Of a DNA stretch of 64,000 bases, positions 15,682 to 23,531 are shown piece by piece. The DNA lies in assembly GCF_004365965.1 (NCBI RefSeq), contig NZ_SOEB01000018.1, positions 23,223 to 87,222 of the forward strand. Reading direction: 5' to 3'. This DNA is from Rhodovulum visakhapatnamense. GTDB lineage: Bacteria > Pseudomonadota > Alphaproteobacteria > Rhodobacterales > Rhodobacteraceae. Under the pieces are notes generated by a model that was not told where the DNA came from, made no database searches, and saw only the letters and a program-made list of their open reading frames with translations. Each line of letters begins with the position of its first letter. Position 1 is the first letter of the stretch. The translations under genes were made by a program, and so were the position numbers.

Positions 15682-17669
15682 TGTTTGATCGCATGACCCT
15701 TCAGGTTCTCGCGAACCATGCCCGTGCCGCGGCGGAGAACATGGCCCATACGCTGCACCGCACCGCCCATTCCGCCTTCGTGAAAGAGACGCAGGATTTC
15801 ACGGTGATGCTGATGGACCGCGCGGGTCAGACCTTTGCCGTGCCGATGGAGCTGGGTGCCACCTGGTATCCGGGGCTGACCTACGGGCGCGCCATCGACA
15901 TGGTGGACGACTACCGCCCCGGCGATGTGGCCTTCACCAACGACCCCTATTCGGGCCATGTCGCGACCCACGCCCCCGACACCCATCTGTGGAAACCGAT
16001 CTTCGCGGATGGCGAGATCGTCGCCTGGTCGGGCGGGCATATCCACAATACCGACATGGGCGGCGCCGTGCCCGCCTCGCTGTCGCGCGCGCTGACCGAG
16101 ATCCATCAGGAGGGCCTCCGCTTTCCGCCGATGAAGCTGGTGAACGAAGGCGTCTTCGACGCGCAGATCCTGCGGATAATGTCGACCAACGTGCGCAAGC
16201 CCGATCTGAACATCGGCGACATCAGGGCGCTGGTCGGCGCGCTGAACACGGGCGAACGCAAGGTCCATGCGATGATCGCCAAGTTCGGCAAGGCGGCGTT
16301 TCTGGACGGGGTGGCGGGGCTTCTCGATCATGCCGAGGCGCAGGCCCGCGCGGTTCTGGCGGCGATGCCCGACGGGACATGGGAGTTCGCCGACTACGCC
16401 GACGAAGATTCCGAAAAGGCCAATCCCTGCCGGCTGAAGCTGCGCCTCACGATCCGGGGCGACGAGGCCATCCTCGATTTCACCGGGTCCGATCCGCAAC
16501 TGGCCAGTTCGCTGAACGTGCCTTCGGGCGGCGATCCGCGCCATACGATGCTTTTGGTGGGCGTCTATTACGTCCTTTACACCCTGAACCCGCAGATCCT
16601 GCTGAACACCGGGCTCACGCGCCCCTTCACCTGCATCGCGCCCGAGGGCACGGTGCTGAACCCGGTGGCACCCGCCGCGGTCGGCATGCGGTCGCTGACC
16701 TGCGCGCGGCTGCGCTCGGTGATCTTCGGCGCCTTCTCGCAGGCGGTGCCCGACCGCCTGCCTGCAGCACCGGCGGGCAATAACTGCATCGTCAATGTGA
16801 TGACGACGGACGACCGCAGCCGCCGGACCGTTATCGCGGCGGTGAACCCGGTCGTGGGCGGCGGCGGCGGCATGCCCCATCGCGACGGCACCAATGGCTC
16901 GGGCGCCGATGCGGCCTACCTGAAAAACACGCCCATCGAGATCACCGAAACCGAAACCCCGGTCGAATTCGTGAAATACGGGCTCGCGCGCGATTCCGGC
17001 GGCCCGGGGCGCTGGCGCGGCGGGCTTGCGACCGAGATGGCGTTCCGCGTCTTCGCCCCGGATACCCGCATCACCGCGCGCAACCGCGACCGGTCCTTCT
17101 TTCGCCCCTGGGGCGTGCTGGGAGGCCGGGCGGCGGGGCTGTCCGATATGGTCGTCAATCCCGGCACCCCGGACGAGAGGCGTCTGGGCAATGTCGATAC
17201 CGCCGTGCTGCAACCGGGCGACGTGCTCGAGATCCGGTCGGCCGGGGGTGGCGGGCGCGGCGATCCGATGGCGCGCGAGCCCTGGCGGGTGGCCGAGGAT
17301 GTGGCGCGCGGCTATGTCTCGGCCAAGGCCGCCGAACGGGACTATGGCGTCGTGCTGCGCGACGGCACGGTCGACGGCCCCGCGACGGCGGCACTCCGCG
17401 CCCGCGCCACGCCCGCGCCGGGCCATTTCCATTTCGGCCCCGAGCGCGACGGTTACGAGGCGCAATGGACGCCCGCGGCCTATGACGCGCTGACCGCGAT
17501 CCTGTCGGCGCTGCCGATCCACTGGCGGTTCTTCGCCAAGACCGAGATCTTCGCGCGGATGGAGGGGCGCACCGGCGCCGAAGGGGTCGCGGCCGCGTTC
17601 GAGGCCGTCTGCACCCGCTTTCCGGAGCTGCCCCGGCCCCGCGCCGAAGCCGCCGAGGCCGCTGAATGA
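15681..17669 (+). CDS. hyuB: hydantoinase B/oxoprolinase family protein, subunit B
   Basis: The 662-residue partner of HyuA has typical family segments: FVKETQDFTVMLMDRAG near residue 34, the GDVAFTNDPYSGHVATHAPD segment near residue 79 and SGGHIHNTDMGG near residue 117, whose His and Asp residues are likely metal ligands. The C-terminal half carries the GGPGRWRGG segment. ATG 15681 overlaps the hyuA stop, and its own stop overlaps the start of the [2Fe-2S] gene by 4 bp. The last roughly 80 residues beyond the usual family core include an Ala/Glu-rich tail. Confidence 0.9.
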   Translation: MFDRMTLQVLANHARAAAENMAHTLHRTAHSAFVKETQDFTVMLMDRAGQTFAVPMELGATWYPGLTYGRAIDMVDDYRPGDVAFTNDPYSGHVATHAPDTHLWKPIFADGEIVAWSGGHIHNTDMGGAVPASLSRALTEIHQEGLRFPPMKLVNEGVFDAQILRIMSTNVRKPDLNIGDIRALVGALNTGERKVHAMIAKFGKAAFLDGVAGLLDHAEAQARAVLAAMPDGTWEFADYADEDSEKANPCRLKLRLTIRGDEAILDFTGSDPQLASSLNVPSGGDPRHTMLLVGVYYVLYTLNPQILLNTGLTRPFTCIAPEGTVLNPVAPAAVGMRSLTCARLRSVIFGAFSQAVPDRLPAAPAGNNCIVNVMTTDDRSRRTVIAAVNPVVGGGGGMPHRDGTNGSGADAAYLKNTPIEITETETPVEFVKYGLARDSGGPGRWRGGLATEMAFRVFAPDTRITARNRDRSFFRPWGVLGGRAAGLSDMVVNPGTPDERRLGNVDTAVLQPGDVLEIRSAGGGGRGDPMAREPWRVAEDVARGYVSAKAAERDYGVVLRDGTVDGPATAALRARATPAPGHFHFGPERDGYEAQWTPAAYDALTAILSALPIHWRFFAKTEIFARMEGRTGAEGVAAAFEAVCTRFPELPRPRAEAAEAAE

Positions 17670-17962
17670 CCGGCAGGCTCGTCCGGCTTGCGGAAAAGGG
17701 CCGCCTGCCCGTCCGCTTCACGCTGGATGGCAGCCCCTTTCAGGCGCTGGCGGGGGATACGGTTCTGACGGCGGTGCTGACATCGGCGCGAAGCCTGCGC
17801 GCGGGCGATGCAGGCCCCGAACGGCGCGCGGGCTTCTGCCTGATGGGCGCCTGTCAGGATTGCTGGATCTGGCAGGAAGACGGGCCGCGTCTGCGTGCCT
17901 GCTCGACACCGGTCGCGCCGGGCATGCGGCTTCTGTCGCAGCCGCCGGAAAGCTGGCCATGA
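17666..17962 (+). CDS. small (2Fe-2S)-binding subunit (opine oxidase gamma/HcnA-like)
   Basis: The 98-residue protein has a ferredoxin-like cluster site with Cys58, Cys63, Cys66 and Cys79, in the spacing C-x4-C-x2-C-x12-C. This is the plant-type [2Fe-2S] pattern seen in the small subunit of HCN synthase (HcnA), opine oxidases and heterotetrameric sarcosine or proline dehydrogenases. It would relay electrons between flavin centres. It overlaps hyuB by 4 bp upstream and the FAD subunit by 4 bp (ATGA) downstream, so all three are one translational unit. Confidence 0.85.
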   Translation: MTGRLVRLAEKGRLPVRFTLDGSPFQALAGDTVLTAVLTSARSLRAGDAGPERRAGFCLMGACQDCWIWQEDGPRLRACSTPVAPGMRLLSQPPESWP

Positions 17963-19341
17963 CCAGGGTCGTCATCGTCGGTGCGGGCCCCGCGGGCATC
18001 CGCGCGGCCGAAACGCTGGCCCAAGCCGGGCTTTGCCCTGTCGTGATCGACGAGGGCGCGCGCGCGGGCGGCCAGATCTACCGCCGCCCGCCCGAGGGCT
18101 TCACCCGCCCGCCCACCAGCCTTTATGGCAGCGAGGCCGCCAAGGCCGTCGCGCTGCACGGCTGTTTCGACGGGCTGGTCGCCCAGGGCCGGATCGACCA
18201 TCGCCCCGAAAGCTCGGTCGTGGCGATCCGGGACGGGGTGCTGCATGTCCTCGGGCCAGTCGGGCTTTTGCCCTGCCCCTTCGACCGGCTGATCCTTGCG
18301 ACCGGCGCGACCGACCGGCTGGCCCCGGTGCCCGGCTGGCAGGCGCCCGGTGTCTTTTCGCTGGGCGCCGCGCAGATCGCGCTGAAGGCCCAGGGCGTGG
18401 CGCTGGGGCGGCGGATCGTGCTGGCCGGTAGCGGGCCGCTTCTGACGCTGGTCGCGGCACAGCTGCAGGCGGCCGGCGCCGGGGTCGCCGCCGTTCTCGA
18501 CACCGCGCCGCTTGGGGCTCAGGCCCGGGCGCTGCCTCTGCTGGCGGCCCGGCCCGTCGTCACGCTGCGGGGGCTGGCGATGCGGGCCCGGCTCGGGCGG
18601 CTTTACCGCGCGGGCGTCACGCTTGAGCGGATCGAGGCCGATGGCGATGGCCCGACCGCGCTCTACTGGCGCGATGCGCGCGGACGGGCGCGGGAGACCC
18701 CTTGCGATGCAGTCGCGCTTGGCTGGCATCTGCGCTCTGAAACCCATCTGGCCGAACTGGCGGGCGCGCGCCTTGTCCACGATCCGCTCTGGTCGCAATG
18801 GCGGCCCGGGGCCGACCCGATGGGCCGGGCGGGTGCCGGGCTTTATCTCGCGGGCGACGGGCTCTGCCTGCTTGGCGCCGACGGTGCCGAGATCGCCGGG
18901 CGGCTGGCCGCCATCGCCTGCCTTCAGGATCTGGGCCTGCCCCACCCCGCCCCCGATCTGCGCCGCCTCAGGCGCCTGCACCGCTTTGCAACCGGCCTCG
19001 CGCGGGCCTTTCCCTACCCCGCCGCCGGGGTCGCGGCGCTGCCCGACAGCGCCGTCATCTGCCGCTGCGAGGGCATTACCGCGGGCGCGCTGCGCGAAAG
19101 CGCCGCCCATGGCGGGGCCGAGGCCAACCGGGTCAAGTCGCTGTCGCGGGGGGGCATGGGCCGCTGTCAGGGCCGCTATTGCCAGATCGCGGTGACCGAG
19201 ATCCTGGCCGCCGCCACCGGGATCGCTCCGGCCGAGGCGGGGCGGATGCGGGCCCAGGCCCCGGCGCGGCCGCTGCCGGTCTCGGCCTGCCTGGCCGATC
19301 CTGCCCCATCGCAGACGATCCTGCCATCCGGGCGGCGCTGA
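17959..19341 (+). CDS. FAD/NAD(P)-binding dehydrogenase subunit with C-terminal [2Fe-2S] BFD-like domain (OoxA/HcnB-like)
   Basis: The 460-residue protein starts with the FAD motif TRVVIVGAGPAGIRAAETL and continues with a two-dinucleotide-domain fold. Near residues 360-420 it has a BFD-like [2Fe-2S] site: Cys-Arg-Cys in ICRCEGIT, then two cysteines in GRCQGRYC. This order matches HcnB and the large subunit of opine oxidases, which oxidise N-substituted amino acids with an electron acceptor other than oxygen. Its expected catalytic partner is a DAO-type flavoprotein; the nearest is at 11407-12519, across lysR and hyuAB. The start is fixed by the ATGA overlap with the [2Fe-2S] gene. Confidence 0.85.
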   Translation: MTRVVIVGAGPAGIRAAETLAQAGLCPVVIDEGARAGGQIYRRPPEGFTRPPTSLYGSEAAKAVALHGCFDGLVAQGRIDHRPESSVVAIRDGVLHVLGPVGLLPCPFDRLILATGATDRLAPVPGWQAPGVFSLGAAQIALKAQGVALGRRIVLAGSGPLLTLVAAQLQAAGAGVAAVLDTAPLGAQARALPLLAARPVVTLRGLAMRARLGRLYRAGVTLERIEADGDGPTALYWRDARGRARETPCDAVALGWHLRSETHLAELAGARLVHDPLWSQWRPGADPMGRAGAGLYLAGDGLCLLGADGAEIAGRLAAIACLQDLGLPHPAPDLRRLRRLHRFATGLARAFPYPAAGVAALPDSAVICRCEGITAGALRESAAHGGAEANRVKSLSRGGMGRCQGRYCQIAVTEILAAATGIAPAEAGRMRAQAPARPLPVSACLADPAPSQTILPSGRR

Positions 19342-19430
19342 CAGCGGAATATGCTGCGCGCCCCGGCGCTTCGGCAGGAAGATACGGGGGCCATCGGCTA
19401 GGATCGGCCCAAGATCACAGCGGAGGAGCC

Positions 19431-20894
19431 ATGTCGCTCAGTTTCGACCCGGCACGCCTGTCCCTGCCGGAGGGCCATTTCATCGGCGGGCGCTATCTGC
19501 CCGGCCCCGACGCCATCGAGATCCGCGCGCCCTCGGACGGCCGCATCCTTGGCGCGATCCCGCAGGCCGATGCCGAGACCGTCGACCGCGCGGTCGAGGC
19601 CGCCCGCTCAGCGCTCGGCCGTTCGGGCTGGGGCGATCTGCCCCCGCGCGACCGGGTCCGGGCGCTGCAGGCCTGGGCCGATCTGATCGAGGCCGAGGCC
19701 GAGGACCTGGCCCGGATCGAGGCCGTGGCCTCGTCCCGGCCGATTGCCGAGGCGGTGCCGGGCGATGTCGCGATCCTGGCCGAACAGATCCGCTTTTTCG
19801 CCGAATTCGCCGACAAGGAGGGCGGCAGCCTGGTGCCGACCGGCGCCGGGCGGATGGGGATGATCGCGTCCGAACCCTATGGCGTGGTCGGCGCCATCAC
19901 GCCCTGGAACTTCCCGCTGTCGATGGCGGGCTGGAAGCTTGGCCCGGCGCTGGCCGCGGGCAATGCGGTGGTGCTGAAACCCTCCGAGATGACGCCGTTC
20001 TCGACGCTGCGCCTGGCCGAGCTGTCGGTGCGCGCGGGCCTGCCGGAGGGGCTGATCAACATCGTGCTCGGCGACGGGCCGAACACCGGCGCGGCGCTGG
20101 TCGCCCATCCCGGCATCGCCAAGGTGTCGTTCACCGGCTCGACCCGGGCGGGCGCCGCGATCATGGAGAACATCGTGCGCAGCGGCATCAAGCCGATGAC
20201 GCTGGAACTGGGCGGCAAGTCGCCGCAACTGGTCTTTGCCGATGCCGATCTGGACCTTGCCGCCGACTGCATCCTGCGCGGCATCACCGCCAATGCCGGG
20301 CAGGTCTGCGTCGCCGGATCGCGCCTGATCGCCGAAGCCTCGGTGGCCGAGGCGTTGACGGCGAAGATCGCCGCGAAGATGGCCGGGATCGTTCCCGGCC
20401 CGACCTGGGAGGCGGCCACCGGCTATTCGCCGATCATCTCGGAGGCGCAGTTGTCGCGCATCGACAGCCTCGTGCAGGCCGCCCGGGCCGGTGGTGCCGA
20501 GGTGCTGTGCGGCGGCAACCGGCTCGACCGGCCGGGCAGCTTCTATGCGCCCACGATCCTGACCGGGCTTGGCGCGGACTCGCCCGCCATCACCGAAGAG
20601 ATCTTCGGCCCGGTCCTGACCGTCGAAACCTTCAAGACCGAGGACGAGGCGCTGGCCCTGGCCCGCCATCCGACCTATGGGCTCTGTTCGGGGGTCTTCA
20701 CCCGCGATCTGTCGCGCGCGCTGCGGATGACCCGCGCGATCGAGGCGGGCACGGTCTGGGTCAACCGCTATGGCCGGTCGCGCGACCATATCCTGCCCAC
20801 CGGGGGCTGGAAATCCTCAGGCCTCGGCAAGGATCTGGGCCGCGAGGCCTATCTGGCCAACCGGCGCCAGAAATCCGTTCTGATCGACCTTTGA
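19431..20894 (+). CDS. aldehyde dehydrogenase family protein
   Basis: The 487-residue NAD(P)-dependent aldehyde dehydrogenase has GAITPWNFPLSM near residue 150 (coenzyme and Asn site), the catalytic Glu in LELGGKSPQ near residue 260 and the nucleophilic Cys in GQVCVAGSR near residue 294. ATG 19431 follows CGGAGGAG. It lies 89 bp after the FAD subunit and 23 bp before the next gene, so it is likely in the same operon. It could oxidise an aldehyde released by the amine-oxidising enzymes, but family sequence alone does not fix the substrate. Confidence 0.9.
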   Translation: MSLSFDPARLSLPEGHFIGGRYLPGPDAIEIRAPSDGRILGAIPQADAETVDRAVEAARSALGRSGWGDLPPRDRVRALQAWADLIEAEAEDLARIEAVASSRPIAEAVPGDVAILAEQIRFFAEFADKEGGSLVPTGAGRMGMIASEPYGVVGAITPWNFPLSMAGWKLGPALAAGNAVVLKPSEMTPFSTLRLAELSVRAGLPEGLINIVLGDGPNTGAALVAHPGIAKVSFTGSTRAGAAIMENIVRSGIKPMTLELGGKSPQLVFADADLDLAADCILRGITANAGQVCVAGSRLIAEASVAEALTAKIAAKMAGIVPGPTWEAATGYSPIISEAQLSRIDSLVQAARAGGAEVLCGGNRLDRPGSFYAPTILTGLGADSPAITEEIFGPVLTVETFKTEDEALALARHPTYGLCSGVFTRDLSRALRMTRAIEAGTVWVNRYGRSRDHILPTGGWKSSGLGKDLGREAYLANRRQKSVLIDL

Positions 20895-20917
20895 GCCGCG
20901 CTTTTCAGGAGACGACC

Positions 20918-21964
20918 ATGACCACTCACAAGATCGCCCTGATCCCCGGCGACGGAATCGGCGTCGACGTGACCGATGCCGCGATCGAGATCGCCACCGC
21001 CGCCGCCCGGCGCTTCGGCTTCACGCTGGCGACCGAGACCTTCCCCTGGTCCTGCGACCACTACCTGGCCACGGGGCGGATGATGCCCGAGGACGGGATC
21101 GAGACGCTGCGCGGCTTCGACGCGATCTATCTGGGCGCGGTCGGCTGGCCCGCCACGGTGCCGGATTCCGTCTCGCTGCACGGGCTTTTGCTGCCGATCC
21201 GCAAGGCCTTCGCGCAATATGCCAATATCCGGCCGCACCGGCTGCTGAAGGGCGTCGAGGGGCCGCTGAGATCGGACGGCTTCGACATTCTCTGCATCCG
21301 CGAAAATACCGAGGGCGAATATTCCGGCGCGGGCGGGCGCGTGCATCAGGGCACGCCCGGCGAGGTCGCGATCCAGACCTCGGTCTTCACCCGGATGGGC
21401 GTCGAACGCATCCTGCGCTTTGGCTTCGAACAGGCGCGCGCGCGGCGCGGGCACCTGACCTCGGTGACGAAGTCGAACGCCCAGCAGTATTCGATGGTCT
21501 TCTGGGACGAGGTCACCCGCGAGGTCGCGGCCGACTATCCGGACGTGAGCGTCGAACCCATGCATATCGACGCGATGGCCGCGCGGATGGTGATGGCGCC
21601 CGAAAGCCTTGACGTGATCGTCGCCTCGAACCTCTTCGGCGACATCCTGACCGACCTGGGGGCGGCCATTCAGGGGGGCCTGGGCTTTGCGGCCTCGGCC
21701 AATATCAACCCCGACCGCAGCGCGCCCTCGATGTTCGAGCCCGTGCACGGCTCGGCCCCCGATATCGCAGGCAAGGACATCGCCAACCCCATTGCCGCGA
21801 TCTGGTCGGCGGCGATGATGCTCGATCATCTGGGCGAGGCCGAGGCCGCCGCCGCGATCCTTGCCGCCATCGAGGCCGCCACGGCGCAAGGCATCGGCAC
21901 CCGGCCCGGCAGCCATTCCACATCCGCGATCACCCAAGCCGTCAAGGCGGCGCTGGAGGCCTGA
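20918..21964 (+). CDS. tartrate dehydrogenase/decarboxylase-type member of the isopropylmalate dehydrogenase family
   Basis: The 348-residue product has the family's N-terminal PGDGIGVDV, the TTAD-like [10 protein letters not shown] segment near residue 130, Lys in [11 protein letters not shown] near residue 190 and metal-binding Asp residues in [13 protein letters not shown] near residue 232. The segment [36 protein letters not shown] is characteristic of tartrate/D-malate dehydrogenases rather than LeuB or isocitrate dehydrogenase. ATG 20918 follows CAGGAGA. It probably acts on a 2-hydroxy-diacid produced in this pathway. Direct tartrate use is possible but not shown. Confidence 0.86.
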   Translation: MTTHKIALIPGDGIGVDVTDAAIEIATAAARRFGFTLATETFPWSCDHYLATGRMMPEDGIETLRGFDAIYLGAVGWPATVPDSVSLHGLLLPIRKAFAQYANIRPHRLLKGVEGPLRSDGFDILCIRENTEGEYSGAGGRVHQGTPGEVAIQTSVFTRMGVERILRFGFEQARARRGHLTSVTKSNAQQYSMVFWDEVTREVAADYPDVSVEPMHIDAMAARMVMAPESLDVIVASNLFGDILTDLGAAIQGGLGFAASANINPDRSAPSMFEPVHGSAPDIAGKDIANPIAAIWSAAMMLDHLGEAEAAAAILAAIEAATAQGIGTRPGSHSTSAITQAVKAALEA

Positions 21965-21965
21965 G

Positions 21966-23405
21966 ATGACCCTGAACGATCCCGAACTTTTCCGCGAGGC
22001 CGCGCTGATCGGCGGCCAGTGGACCGCCCGCGCCGACATGGCGGTGACCGATCCCGCGACGGGGGCCACCATCGGCCACATGCCCGATTGCACCGCCGCC
22101 GAGACCGAGGCCGCCATTGCCGCCGCCGCGGCCGCCATGGGACCCTGGAAGGCCCGCAGCCATGCCGAACGCGCCGATCTGCTGATGGCCTGGTACGACC
22201 TGATGCGCGCCCATGAGGCCGATCTGGCCCGGATCCTGACCGCCGAGCAGGGCAAGCCACTGGCCGAGGCCCTGGGCGAGATCCGCTATGGCGCCAGCTT
22301 CGTGCGCTGGTTCGCGGAAGAAGCGCGCCGGATCAATGGCGGCATCATCCCCTCGCCCACGCCCGACAAGCGCATCCTGACCCTCAAGGAACCCGTGGGC
22401 GTCTGCGCCATCATCACGCCCTGGAACTTCCCCAACGCGATGATCACCCGCAAGGTCGCCCCGGCGCTGGCCGCGGGCTGCACCGTGGTCATCAAGCCCT
22501 CGGACTTCACCCCCTATTCGGCGCTGGCGCTTGGGGTTCTGGCAGACCGCGCGGGCATCCCCGCGGGCGTCATCAACATTCTGACCGGCCGCCCCGAAGA
22601 GATCGGCGCGACGCTGACCGGGTCCCCCATCGTGCGCAAGCTGTCCTTCACCGGCTCGACCCGGGTGGGGTCTCTGCTGATGGAGCAATGCGCGCCCACG
22701 GTGAAACGCCTCAGCCTGGAACTGGGCGGCAACGCGCCTTTCATCGTCTTCGACGACGCCGATCTCGACGCGGCGGTCGAGGGCGCGATGGCCTCGAAAT
22801 TCCGCAATGGCGGGCAGACCTGCGTCTGTTCGAACCGGATCCTCGTGCAGGCGGGCATTCACGACGCCTTCGTCGGGAAACTGGCGGCCCGGGTCGCGGC
22901 GCTGAAGGTGGGGGCGGGCACCGAGGACGGCACCCAGATCGGCCCGATGATCAACGCCGCCGCCATCGCCAAGATCGAGGCCCATGTGGCCGACGCGCTG
23001 GCGAAGGGCGCAACCCGCGCGACGCCCGCCCGCGATCTGCCGCCGCAATTCGCCGATCCGGTGGTCCTGACCGGCGCCACGACCGCGATGCGGCTGGCCT
23101 CGGAGGAAACCTTCGGCCCGGTGGCGCCCATCTTCCGCTTTAAGACCGAGGCCGAGGCGCTGGCCATCGCCAATGGCACGCCCTACGGGCTGGCCGCCTA
23201 TTTCTACACCCGCGATCTGGCCCGCGCCTTCCGGGTCGGCGAGGCGCTCGAATTCGGGCTCGTCGGGCTCAATACCGGCGCGGTCAGCCACGAGGTCTCG
23301 CCCTTCGGCGGCGTCAAGACCTCGGGGCTCGGGCGCGAAGGCGCCCAGGCCGGGATCGAGGAATACCTTGAAACCAAAGCCTTCCATCTGGGCGGCCTGC
23401 TCTGA
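21966..23405 (+). CDS. NAD(P)-dependent succinate-semialdehyde dehydrogenase-like aldehyde dehydrogenase
   Basis: The 479-residue product belongs to the GabD branch of aldehyde dehydrogenases. It has CAIITPWNFPNAMITRK near residue 145, the catalytic Glu in LELGGNAPFIVF near residue 245 and the nucleophile in GQTCVCSN, a double-Cys site typical of GabD. It starts directly after the previous stop (TGAG-ATG, 1 bp apart). A GabD-like enzyme would feed a C4 semialdehyde into succinate and so into the TCA cycle. It is the last gene before a strong terminator. Confidence 0.88.
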   Translation: MTLNDPELFREAALIGGQWTARADMAVTDPATGATIGHMPDCTAAETEAAIAAAAAAMGPWKARSHAERADLLMAWYDLMRAHEADLARILTAEQGKPLAEALGEIRYGASFVRWFAEEARRINGGIIPSPTPDKRILTLKEPVGVCAIITPWNFPNAMITRKVAPALAAGCTVVIKPSDFTPYSALALGVLADRAGIPAGVINILTGRPEEIGATLTGSPIVRKLSFTGSTRVGSLLMEQCAPTVKRLSLELGGNAPFIVFDDADLDAAVEGAMASKFRNGGQTCVCSNRILVQAGIHDAFVGKLAARVAALKVGAGTEDGTQIGPMINAAAIAKIEAHVADALAKGATRATPARDLPPQFADPVVLTGATTAMRLASEETFGPVAPIFRFKTEAEALAIANGTPYGLAAYFYTRDLARAFRVGEALEFGLVGLNTGAVSHEVSPFGGVKTSGLGREGAQAGIEEYLETKAFHLGGLL

Positions 23406-23414
23406 TCGAGGCAG

Positions 23415-23439
23415 GGGCGCGCCCTCCGGCGCGCCCTTT
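23415..23439 (+). terminator. rho-independent terminator of the hyu/aldehyde dehydrogenase cluster
   Basis: GGGCGCGCC and GGCGCGCCC form a perfect 9-bp stem with a 4-nt loop, followed by TTT, 10 bp after the aldehyde dehydrogenase stop. Confidence 0.75.
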
Positions 23440-23531
23440 CCGGGGCCCGGCGACAGAGCCCCGGCGCGGTTAATTCTTATTTCGGATGTGAGGGATAGGC
23501 AGGGATTCGTGCAAAAGAGTGAGCCCTGTTC

